The notes beneath the pieces are model-generated. The model saw only the letters and a list, made by a program, of their open reading frames with translations. It did not search any database and was not told where the DNA came from. A DNA stretch of 64,000 nucleotides from Panorpa germanica (Eukaryota; Arthropoda; Insecta; Mecoptera; Panorpidae). The stretch covers positions 5,900,152 through 5,964,151 of the forward strand of contig OY783218.1 of the NCBI GenBank assembly GCA_963678705.1, given 5' to 3'. Positions 38,032 to 49,100 of this stretch are shown one piece after another. A program made the translations under genes and the position numbers. Numbering within the stretch: the first letter of the stretch is position 1; every line of letters begins with the position of its first letter.

Positions 38032-40806
38032 AACAAAACAATGCAAAAATGAGAAATTCGTGTTGATAATGCGTTCCTTTTTAATGGAGAATCGGTCTTT
38101 TTCCCATTGAAGAGCAATGGCTATTATGACATCCAGCAACGACTAAAACTTTGAGGATTTTTACCGTAATGACAGATGAAATATTCAAACTTAGAGAAAA
38201 TATTAGAGTATCCCACCTGATGGCGCCAGACTTTTTTTGTAAGACACCTGCAAGAGTTTTAGTCACGTTTAACATAGTAAAAAAGACTGACCTAAAAAAA
38301 TAGTAACATTCACTAACCTCTAGCTCTTAACCTTTCAATCTGAACTTTATCAATAATAACTACAAAGTTATTTTGAAAGACTAATTATTTAAATATTGAC
38401 ACAGTTAATCTAAAAATCTATTTGTTAAAAATATGCTTACAGCAGTGTTTATATTTCTACATTGGTTTTGTTCGTTCCGTTTCGTTTCGTTTCACTGGTT
38501 CCAGTATTTAACTTCTAAGATATTTACAAAACTTTTATTGCGTTGACTTTAAACCCGTCATAACGGTAATTATAAGACAACATCGACCCTCTTACACGTT
38601 CAAACAAACCCCTTTACCACCATCCATCCACCCTCCTATCTACGCCTTGTTTTACTACCCTTTATTTAAACCTAGTGCTTTAATTTCACATCCTTCTGAT
38701 ATACCGCGATATAAGTTTGAAAATTACAAATTTCTATTTATATATGCATATTGCTTTTAGGCGCTTTGTATCGAAAATGTAGATATTACCTTTACTTCAA
38801 ATTAGGGATGTACTTTAAATATAACAGGGGTTGTGAAACTGCTGTGCATGGACTTTCATTTTAATTTAAATAACACAATAATTTAGAGAAAAGTCCAAAA
38901 TTTTGCAGTTAAAAAATAGGAAGTAATATATTTTTCATTTTATGTTTATTAAACTTTGGCTTATTTAGCCTGCCTGCCAAAAACGTATTTCATACATATT
39001 GTTTACATAAGTTAAAATTATAAAGCATAAAAAAATGAATTACTTAAACTATTCTTAAGCGCAAACTTTGCTTACTGATTTTCTTTTTTGAAATTTCAAC
39101 ATTCTAGCTTATTTACAACATTGTTCGTGAAATTAAATTTTGAATATTTAATTGTGGTTTGGTTACAAAAAAACGTTGCTTCTTTTTAACAATTTTTAAA
39201 CTTTCGATACAATGTTTTTCCCAAGTAGAAGTTCAAGTCCAAAAATGTTTATTAGTCAAATGTTGTTCTTACAATTGTTTTATTTTTATAATTAACTAAT
39301 TTTCACACAGGTACCTATAAACTAAATCGAAGGTTGATTTTTAACATATATGTAATGGAGTGTGTAAGATCCAACCTGATAGTTTGCTGCAAGATAATTT
39401 CAGCGTTATGTTTCTACATAACATTGTATGTCTTATGGCCTAAGCCTAAATCCATATAGCTGGTTAATGCATTACATTCTAATTTAAAATTTAAATTAAA
39501 TTTTTTTTTATTGTTTATAAATGATTTACAAAATGTGGTTAAAAATCGTTACATTGTTGTGGTGATATTTAATATAAATAGAAATATGTATTTGTATGTG
39601 TTGTGTGGCAAGCGATTTGAGAATTGTGTCTTTCGGTAGTGTGTTTGATTTTGAAAGGTAGGCTATCGTGTGTGTTGTATAGAAACGAATATTACCTTGT
39701 GTGCTAAGAGTTAAAGATAAATTAGACAAAAAATAGTATCTATAACTAATATCATAAGTTAATACTGCGTCATAATACTACAAAACTGAGGAGTCAATTT
39801 AAAAAAAATGTTTATTACCACTGGTATATAATATAGAAAAATATCAAAAACATAATTCTCTGAAATTCATATACCTCATAATACATAAGTAATCTATTTC
39901 GGTACAGAGGTCTGTTTAATAAACGAAAAGTTGTACGTGTCGCTTAAAGAAGCCGTATTATATTTAAAAATTAAAGGTATATTGATCACTGTATAAATAA
40001 AATTTAAATTGTGATATCGAACAATCTAAGACGTGACGGCGAGGAAAGGTCACGGTTCTACCACCACAATAAAAATACTAGTAAGTGTTATTTTGTAGTT
40101 ACAAGAAGAGTATAGCAAATGGTAATATGCGTAATCACTTCTAGCGTTTGTTTTAGTTTTCATTTTAATTAGTTAGTTTTAAAAGTATGCAAACTTTAGA
40201 CTCTTTAAGACTCTTAAAAACATAGAACATGACAATTACAGTGTTCTTCTATATCAAACGAATTTATAACCCACAATCTGTCGAAAGTATTGTCGGCTTG
40301 TGAATTGAAGTAATAGTAATTAAATATAATAATTTATAGTATAGATAATAATTAATATTAAATAAAGTATATTACAAAATTAAAACTTAAAACTAAAACA
40401 CTGCATAAAATGTATTCTCTGTTATGTTCTAAACATAAAATTAAAATTAAATCTTATGGTGGGAATGGCTTATCATTTTCAATTAAGTTTCTTCAAAAAT
40501 AGAAAAGTAATCGTCTAATGGTATGCTATCTTGAAGTTGTTTATTGATTAGATTAATTAATTTTATGTACACATAAGCATGAACCTATGAATTTATAAAT
40601 TTACCGGTAAAGGTAAACAGTAACGTGTAAAACTGTCCGGTAAATCGTTAGATGTATGTGCAGCACAACACAAATGAAAGAGCAATTTGACATTAAAAAA
40701 TCTTGCAAAAACATTTTTGCTTTCAAATTAACATTTATATACTCGTAAAATCATAGAGATATAGGAATAATATAAGAGCGCGAAGGGTACGGACGCGTGT
40801 AAGTGG
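38032..40806. other. Unannotated AT-rich sequence
   Basis: A short C-rich tract (CCACCATCCATCCACCCTCC) is near 38617-38636. No gene supported. Confidence 0.5.
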
Positions 40807-40990
40807 AAGCAATAAAGGCAAAGAGAGAGATAGCTGCCAAGTGTCCTATCTGTCTCTTTCTAGCCGCACCGCTGTTGCTGGCTTGATTGGTGATGAGGTA
40901 GAGAGTAAGAAAGAAAGCAGACGCAATGCTCGGTTAAAAAGAGACACAGATGACACTCGTCAGCTATCTATCTCTTTGTCTTTATCGCAG
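40807..40990. mobile_element. Inverted-repeat element with GATAGCTG arms
   Basis: Left arm 40819-40862 (AGAGAGAGATAGCTGCCAAG, TGTCCTATCTGTCTCTTTC) pairs with right arm 40936-40985 (AAAGAGACACAGATGACACT, CGTCAGCTATCTATCTCTTT). Similarity continues outward (AATAAAGGCAAAG / CTTTGTCTTTAT). Small open frames across it are not genes. Confidence 0.6.
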
Positions 40991-41449
40991 TATTCAGTCT
41001 CTTTCGCACTCTATTTTTATACCTCTATGCGTAAAACTCTTTGAACGACCTGATATATTTATGCATACCTTCATTAGAGACTTTAATTGTGCACGACCAT
41101 GCACACATCTGTTTTGCAATCTATTATTAAAGAAAAGTATATTTAATTTAAGATGAGATCATTTAAAATACTTAAACAGATGTTCGTACATTAGATATCG
41201 TGAATTGTGCAAAAGATATCACAAATTGACTGAACTCGTTGAAAGAATTATAGAACTAACAAACGATAGTGTAAAGTAAGCTTTGCAGAATTGATATTAG
41301 AAAATGTGTATTTAATCTGTGTACATAATAGTTATGTACACACAAAGAACATATTTATTTAATTAGCATGTGGATACAAAAATAATTTTTAAAAAATATC
41401 TAACCTTGAAGAACTTGAAGAACTAAACTGTCCACTAAATTTTGTTTAA

Positions 41450-41608
41450 CCTTTAAGTACTGACGTGGTTAAGGTAGATCATTATTGGTGATGTGACGTC
41501 TCACAGACGGTAATTAAGTATTAATTAATCATAAGTTTTAACGCGAGTGCAAACAATATCAATATGTCTACATGGTGTCTGTGAGACACCCACGTCACTA
41601 CTTAAAGG
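41450..41608. mobile_element. Short TTAA-type MITE (TIR CCTTTAAGTANTGACGTGG)
   Basis: 159 bp from CCTTTAAGTACTGACGTGG to the inverse CCACGTCACTACTTAAAGG, with a second inverted pair GTCTCACAGAC / GTCTGTGAGAC inside. TTAA precedes it (41446..41449) and TAAA follows. The CCTTTAA start and TTAA suggest a piggyBac-type relative. Lies about 620 bp upstream of the EcKL start codon. Confidence 0.68.
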
Positions 41609-42229
41609 TAAAGAGGGACAAAATATAAATTTAAATAATCCCGAGTCGAAATTTTAGACCTACCCTGATCCTAAAAGGGAACTACACTCCTCTTTTCATG
41701 CTAAATACAGTAAATTAAACCTCTTCTCGTCCTAAACATTATTACATGACCCTCCCTTAGTCCTAAACAAAATCATGATCCTATCGTCTTATGTAATTTA
41801 AACTCTGTAAACTTTTTTGTAAACCTAAGATGGTCAAAAGGAAATTCTCAATACCTGCTATGCGTTTACAAAATTTAATTGATTGTTGAAGTAGATTTGT
41901 AGTTAGAAAAATTAATAAATTAAGTTTTATTAAGTGAAACAGCTCTGGATTTAATTGAAAACAAACTTATAATATGACACGAAAGTTACTTGATGGAATC
42001 AATATAATACATAATATATTTTTAATTTATATTTTTTAAATTGATTAGGTATTTTAAGTGCTGTATTAAGAATGATTGGAACTAATTACAAACAATAGAA
42101 AAAGAATAAATAATTCTTTGAAGTGAATAATATAATATTTCTGTTGAACTGAAAATTAAAAATATTTAAAAGTAAAGTGAGATTTTAATTATCAAATTAA
42201 CAAATTTAGTATATTGTGAACTCCACAAA

Positions 42230-43710
42230 ATGGCAAATAGCCACGTTGAGGAACTATCAAATGAAAGTGTAAAACAAGCTTTGGAGAAAGTAATATTAGA
42301 AGATGGAATTGTTGAATACAGCATCAATTTATCTCCAGGTTCTAACAAAGGAGATAACTATTTGGGGGTTGTGTTAAAAGCAGAAGTAAATAGATTAAAT
42401 AAAAATGGCGAAAGATCTACTTTATACGTATTTTTAAAATTACCGCTTTCTGGAGAAAGTAATCGGAAAGGTTTTTACATTCGAGATTTATTTCTAAGAG
42501 AATCTTATATTTATAACGATGTATTAGAAAGCATGAAGAAATGTGAGGCAGAGAACAGTATTGAAGATGGTTTTACTAATTATGCAACATGCCTTGCAAG
42601 TGGCGTTAAAGATATGGAAGAATTTCTAATTCTGGAAGATTTGAGTACGTCAGATTTCGTAATGTTTGATCGGATGAAGAATAATACAGATTATCGTCAC
42701 ACAGAGCAGGTAATGATTGCTCTTGGGAAACTCCATGCACATAGCTTTGCTATGAGAGATAAAAAACCTGAATTATTTAGTAAGCTAACCAAGAATCAAC
42801 CAGAAATGATGTATCGAGATAATCCATCCAAGGCAATGATAAACTATATTGAAGCTTTCACCGCGCAGGCTTATAAAATAAGTGAAGTTGAGGGAATTTA
42901 TAAAGAAAAATTTGAAGTTTTGTGCCAAAATTTTGATCAACTTGGCAAGTATTGTATTAATGGCGCTTCAGCGGAACCGTACGCTGTTGTTACTCATGGA
43001 GATTGCTGGAACAATAACATGATGTACAAATACGAGGTAAGCTAATAATGTTTGATTTATCTAATACTAATACTTAATATTATAATATCTTTTATTCAAG
43101 TTCAAGTTCGCCTGCTCTGGTCGTTATATCTCCACATTCCTTTTACTAATCTCCTCGTTTACTCTCTTTTCTTCTGCCTCTTTTACTTCCATTCTTTCAT
43201 AATATTTTTTCTTTCTGATTTAAAGTTTAGTAATAAATACGATTCAGTTTATTCATAATAATAAGGAATATTTCTTTGCAGGATGATGTCCCAATAGACG
43301 TCCGCATACTAGACTTTCAATTTTCAAGATATGCGTCTCCAGCGTGTGATTTGTCATACTTCATATTTATTTCTACAGAGAAGTCGCTAAGGGATCTCCA
43401 CTATGAGTCTTTCCTAAGGACATATCATCAGTCGTTGAGTTCCTTTTTATCCAAATTTGGCTGTAACCCTGAGGAGCTGTTTCCTTATTCAGAACTTCTA
43501 AACCAACTTCAGAGGTTTGGTAAATTTGGTTTGATTAGTGCAATTATAATGCTTCCTGTTGTATTCGCACAGGATAAAGAAGCGAAACCGCTGGAAGATA
43601 TTTGCGCAAATTCTAATCATTTGTTCGAGCACACAGATCCTTCAACACAGTCCTTGAAGAGGCGGATGACTGATGTTGTTACTGATATGGTAGATTTAGG
43701 GTATTTGTAA
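42230..43710 (+). CDS. Ecdysteroid-kinase-like (EcKL / CHK-domain) protein, two exons
   Basis: Two exons (42230..43036 and 43282..43710) join in phase 0 to give 411 residues, the usual full length of EcKinase-family proteins (aminoglycoside-phosphotransferase fold). Visible marks: PGSNKGDNY at 36-44 (nucleotide-loop region); FLKLP with candidate ATP-binding Lys70; Glu91 in FLRESYIY; LILEDL at 133-138; LGKLHAHSFAM at 165-175; catalytic-loop HGDCWNNN at 256-263 (Asp258, Asn263); and ILDFQ at 278-282 with metal-binding Asp280, just after the intron. No signal peptide or membrane segment is seen, so it is probably cytosolic. Family members phosphorylate hydroxyls of ecdysteroids or of foreign compounds; the substrate here cannot be told. 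The start has a good insect context (CACAAAATGG) and an in-frame stop lies upstream at 42173-42175. No tandem paralogue is visible in this window, although such genes often cluster. No motif is broken. Confidence 0.93.
43037..43281 (+). other. Intron of the EcKL gene
   Basis: A 245-bp intron with a strong donor (GAG|GTAAGC) and acceptor (TTCTTTGCAG|GAT). It splits the gene between the HGDCWNNN loop and the ILDFQ motif. Its middle (about 43100-43220) is unusually pyrimidine-rich and resembles the antisense LINE-like stretches at 6.8-7.26 kb and 24.9-25.0 kb, so part of it may be an old insertion; that part is uncertain. Short open frames inside it are not coding. Confidence 0.88.
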
Positions 43711-43781
43711 TATGCACTTTAAGTTAAAGCTTATGATTATGCATGTATTATTATATGAACATAATCAATTTAACTTGATAA

Positions 43782-43849
43782 TGGGGATCGAACACGTAAA
43801 CACAGAAGTCAGCGTCAAGCATCAATGTTCTTACCCACTGTGTGCCTTA
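43782..43849 (-). repeat. tRNA-like sequence, probable SINE head or tRNA pseudogene
   Basis: On the - strand: GGCACACAGTGGGTAAGAAC (A-box-like), then GATGCTTGACGCTGACTTC, then GTGTTCGATCCCC (a good B box). Spacing fits a Pol III type-2 promoter. Arms do not pair well enough for a functional tRNA. A related AATGCTTGAC...GTTTGATCCCC segment occurs at 30519-30550. It lies about 70 bp past the EcKL stop codon, antisense to it. Confidence 0.35.
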
Positions 43850-44169
43850 GTAATACATAACTATTTTATTATTTTATACCTATTCTTAAAGCACTTAATC
43901 CTTAAAAGGAATTTTTATGGATTATTTATGGGCAATAAGTTAGATATTAGAAGTTTCTTATTAAAAAACCGAATAATAGGTAACTAAACTTTGTATATTA
44001 GAAAACATTGTTTACGTAACAGGTAACTTTTGTTATGTATTTGTGTTTATCGGGTTATATGTCTCTTTCAATACTATATACTATTGTTACTAATTAAAAA
44101 GAAATTGGTAACTTGGGGCACTTATAATAAATTTTATCAACATATTGTACTTCAAATACCAACCTTACT

Positions 44170-44605
44170 ACATAAAAGGATTTTGGAGAGAGATACCACA
44201 TTACTTAAGAGCCAGATTTAGATTGGGAAACGAGAAGAAAGGAAACAGATACTGGGAAAATAGCGAGGAAAGAATGGAAGAGTGTGCGGAACGGAGATTG
44301 TAACACTGGAGCACATTAAGTTTTCTTGTCAGGAAAAAGTAATGAGCGAGAAGAATATTGTGCAGTTATTAAAAGGAGGCAATGAAGGAAAGAGGTGGAT
44401 GGCGGAAATAGAGAAAAGGAACGAAAAACATTACAATAAATAATAATCTCGTTATCTGGTTTTCATGGGGACATGAAGAGGAAGGGTCAAGAGAAGAAGA
44501 AGCAGAAAGCACTTTTGGAAGTAGTAAAAGTTTAGAATAATTTAAGTTTAGTTTTTAGTTTTAAGTTTGAATGTATATAGGAATGAAATGTATTACCTTT
44601 ATATA
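44170..44605 (+). mobile_element. LINE 3' fragment downstream of the EcKL gene
   Basis: Begins in the RT tail (PHYLRARFRLGNEKKG in one frame, then NRYWENSEER), loses frame through small indels around the zinc motif, and ends with the family UTR (GAAGAAGAAGCAGAAAGCAC, TTTAAGTTTAG, AATGTATATAGGAATGAAAT). Its UTR is the closest match to the 17.3-kb copy. It lacks the CCGAAAGGCA terminus, stopping near 44600. It starts about 460 bp after the EcKL stop codon. Confidence 0.75.
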
Positions 44606-45452
44606 AAATAAAGGGAAACCTTATTCTTTTTAATTTGCCATGAGAATTTACAAGCTATCAACCTACTGGCGATTTATAAAAAATAAAATATTATTAATTT
44701 TATTTGTTTTTACAATCGTAATTAATATTTTCTAACTAATGAATATGAAATGTCACTTTAGAAAAGTAGATAAACTTGATTAACTGTTTCTTTCAAGATC
44801 CTATTTCTTATTTCATATACAAAATGCAACTTTAAATTAAAACAAATTAATTTTACACTTTTTAAACTTTATCATACATAAAGTGAAATACTTTTTCATA
44901 AATAAATATAAAATAAAGACAACCACACAATTATGATGATGATGCGGAAGTGGAAGTTTCACTCAAGTAAATTTAATTATGATTTCTCGCGACTTCTCGT
45001 TAACTTGAGTTGTTCGTTAGATAAATTAGTTTTTTGAGACCAGCAGCGCCTCTAGATGTAGTTTAACTAAGTATTATATACATACTAGGTACCTAAAGTA
45101 ATATAATTTAATATATTATATAAAACCTCTATATAAGAGTATTTTGTTTATAGAGAAAATGATAAAGTAGGTACCAGTAATTATTATATGTAGAATTAAG
45201 TATAAAAAGTTTTATTGCGCTAATTTATATGTCTGATGTTTTCGAGATCAATTAATTGTCAATTAGAATATAATTAGAAGTACTGCTATAGTATAAAATG
45301 GGAAAAGGTGTGAACAATTTATTTGAAACAATACAACAAACTGATGCAATGTTTTACATTGGTAATTTATTTGTTAACGTTATTTGTATATGTTTAACAT
45401 ATTATTATGCTTTTAAATCTCCATAAGTTTTTTTTTTTTAATATTTTTTTTT

Positions 45453-45590
45453 GAATGCATCAACTTTCATAAGTTATTAGCACTTAAAACAATATATACA
45501 TTTACAACTTATAAATACGAGTATGGGTATTTAAAATAAAGAGATTAAATTAGTTTTATTGATAAAATCAATATTCCTGCTTTTAAATAT
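45453..45590 (-). repeat. Family C dispersed repeat, copy 3 (unoccupied TTAA site)
   Basis: On the - strand it reads TTTATCAATAAAACTAATTT, then AATCTCTTTATTTTAAATAC, AATGTATATATTGTTTTAAG and AAGTTGATGCATTC, matching copies 1 and 2 through the TTAA position. Confidence 0.7.
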
Positions 45591-45810
45591 TTGCCTCATA
45601 CTCCTCATATTCCTCAGGCATATTACAGCCTTGTCTGTACGACGAGTACCTTGACCATCTGAGAATAATATGCTTTACCGTTAGTGAGCTGTTACATAGT
45701 TCACATATTAGATGTTGCTGCATAAGTTAAATTAATCAATAGACATACAAGGAATCAATTATATCGAATAATGCGGCATAATTATTTGCGGCATGCGATT
45801 CTTTCTTTAG

Positions 45811-46176
45811 GGTGTAGTCGCATCAGCACATTTTATCATGAGAACAAGTTTCTATTTTAATGTTTATAATATGGTTCACACGTCTTGGCATCAAAGTGAC
45901 GCAGAGACATACAGATCCGGAACTTAGTGGGTAACAGTGCATATTCGTACTTAACGTGAGCTGTACCAAGGCCTGCCTTTGTGTTTGTGAGAGAAACGGT
46001 GAGAGGCGAAAACGATGCAGATATACTGTACTAATATCAGGTGTATTAATAAACATTAAAGTAGAAGGTCCATCTCATGATAAAGTGAACTAATGTGAAA
46101 CAACTCGAATACATCCCACTCAAAAAATTCACGTCGCAAATAGTCGGATGCAGTGTGAGACTGACCTTACTGTGAA
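45811..46176. repeat. Inverted-repeat element around 45.8-46.2 kb
   Basis: Internal arms TTATCATGAGAACAAGTTTC, TATTTTAATGTTTATAATA and TATTAATAAACATTAAAGTA, ...CTCATGATAAAGTG are inverted copies of each other. A third single-arm copy is at 56815..56873. The outer ends (GGGTGTAGTCGCATC / GATGCAGTGTGAGACTGACC) are only loosely matched. Confidence 0.5.
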
Positions 46177-49100
46177 CTTGCTCTAATGATGCAAACATAA
46201 TTTTTATATGACTTTGTACTTTTTTATAATTATAAATTATGAATCCAAAAGTTTGATGTTTTTCTTGAAAAACATCGAATGAACTGAATGTGCAGATAAA
46301 CTTTTACTTCTACGAAGACTAGTTGTTCTCCTGTTCAGAGAATTGTACGAGTTCTGCCGGTTATATTAATTCAACATTGTGCGAGTATTCTAAGTTTTTA
46401 TAGTTTTCTCTTTTTTTTTCAATTTCTTTATTATACGTATTTGAAATTAAATTAATTATTTATTAAAATATGAAATAAAACTTTTTATGAACTATTAAAA
46501 ACTTGTTTTTATTATCTTTCTGTTTTTTAATTTAAAAAAATTAATAAATTAAAATGCAGATTCTGAATAAATGTATAAGAGAAGACATAAAAATGTAATT
46601 GCACTAGAGTTAGCTTTGGAATCAAAAATATTCAAAGTTCTATAAAGTCAGAGAAACGCGTCGTTAAAAAAAAGTTGACCAAGCATTTGTCATAGCAGCA
46701 CTTTGTTTACTTCATCATCTAAAAAGAGTAAATTTGGATTTAAATTTGAAGTTTCGAAGTCAGAAGCACACAGAGAAATTTGTTATCAATATTTTTTATT
46801 TATCTTGAAAACTATAAATCTCACAAATATTCTTTGTAAAGCTTTTTTGTAGATAACAATATTATCTACAACTTTTATTTATAACTTTTTGTTATAACTT
46901 TTATAATAAGAAAGTTATAAGTAAAAACATATTAGAAATAAGTGGGGAAATAAACAGACTGTACTATTTCAATACAATCTGTTCATACTTTTTCATTATA
47001 AAAGTTAAAGTAGATTATAATAGTTAATAAGTAAATAATATATAAATATTATAAAAAATATATAATAATATAATAGTTATAAATAATATTATTATCTACA
47101 AAAATACATATTCAACATTTAGTTATAGTTTTGAAGACAAACAAAAAAACATTGTTTATTACTTTATTTTTATGTTGTCGGTCGAGAGGAGAATGAAACA
47201 ATTGACCATATTATATTACCACAGGATGTAATAACAGGAAAAGCAAAAAATACATTTGTTTGAAATTATTTCTCATTTAAATAATGAGAATTTAATAAGC
47301 GAGTAGGAGAATATACACCTATACTATCAACTGCTGCTGCCACCTATTGATTGTTAGTTTAACTGGATTAATTATGTAGTTAGAACCATACACCAGTTCA
47401 TGAATATATTTGATACTATTTTAAAAAGAGTTTCATTTAAACATTCTGAAATTTAAGAAATAAAACACATTCTTTCAAGCCCCACTGTTTTTAGTTTTAA
47501 TTTAAGGCACAAACTGAAACTTTTATTTAAGGTTAAAACTTTAAATTAACACTAAAATTTAGAGAGTTAGAATGAGGCTTATTTATAGTCTACACATTGT
47601 AAAGTTATATCAAACAAATTTATAACTGGGACCTTATCAGGTAATATTCCCTACTAGTGCCTTATCTGAAACTCTGGAATGCCTGACAAGGACCTTATCA
47701 GGATCGTTACAACATTCACAGAATCATAAAAATTTGAGATAAATTCGACACCACGTTTTGTTATGCATGTACGTTGACGCATGTTGGCAGTCATCGTCAA
47801 ACCGAGCAAGCCAACATATTTTAGTGTATATTATGTCATTACCGCTCAATATATAACTCAATGTAAGCTACAGACCCCAACAGTTTTAGTATCCCTGTAT
47901 AAAATAATCCTAAAATTTGAAATTAAAATCAAAAGTAATCCCCCAAACACAATTGTGTCACAAATGTAATACTAAAGTCACAACAAGTACAACGTTTAAC
48001 AAGCTGTTTTCTTTTAGCTATTATCCACAAGCACTACGCAATATAATACAAAAGAACCTCCATTACAATATTGTATAATGCCACGCCATGTCACGCCACC
48101 ATATTATAAAAATGGATTCGAAGTACAAACACACTTGTACACCAAAAAAAAAAAAACAATATAAACACATTCCACTGTGTCGTACGTATTCGTATGTACG
48201 AGCCATTCTATACGCAAAACGGGATGACTTTTGGGAAAAACATATCCAGAGATGCTTTGGGGTTTGCTGTTCTCGTACATTTTTCATTCACGCAATCATA
48301 TGACAGAGGGATTTACATTTATTGTTTCAGTTTAATTGTAATGTCTGTCATTCTAAAGTACTGGTTGTTTTTTCGGAAGGGCTACCACGTGTAAATAGAG
48401 AAATAAATATGTTGTGTGTGTCTGTGTGTTGGTGTGTACTGAAATAACAAGCTGTTAAACTGAATAAACAAATATGCTATGAAAAAGTTTAATTACTTGA
48501 TACTAATTATTATTTAACATTAATGTATATCAAGCAAAGTTAAACTGAGATTTGTGAAACAGCTGTGGCCATCGATAGATCATTCTTTTTATCGAGATGT
48601 AAAGTTTAAAAAAGAAGAAGAATATTATTAGTGGCGATAAAAGGCTACATATCTAGGAAGCTCAAGAAATCAACAACAACAAAAAATAGAAAAAAATCAA
48701 CAGTCAATTATTATAATATTTGCTTTAGTTAAGGCTTACTGAACACTGTGATACACGACTGTCTCAAGGCAATTTTAATTCTATCGTAGTAAGAGTGAGA
48801 CAACACTCTTGATAAGAGTATATTTTTATCGCTTCGAGTTTGCAATTACATGACAACAATTAAGAAATCTAAAATATGAGAAATTGTTATTCGAAAAATT
48901 CGCTAAATTTGTGCTCCTGCTACACACAGTTACATATATTTATAACAAATGTAACCTGTTACGTAAACGATTTTACCTAATAGCAATCCTTTTTACGCAT
49001 TACCATCTAATAAAATTCCTTAAAAACTTTTTTAAGGCTTATAAATTCTACAACAGCCTTCTTAAGGATCAAAGGTTTTAAAAACAATTAGGAAATAATA

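Noticed and set aside
43052-43258. A 68-codon frame
   Set aside because: It lies inside the EcKL intron, whose splice sites and reading-frame continuity are clear.
46860-47110. Dense AT palindromes around ATAACTTTTATAATAAGAAAG
   Set aside because: Explained by extreme AT content; no defined arms or flanking duplication.
47178-47260. Possible LINE reverse-transcriptase tail (GREENETIDHIILPQ)
   Set aside because: Only about 15 residues are suggestive and the second Cys of the motif is missing; too short to list as a feature.
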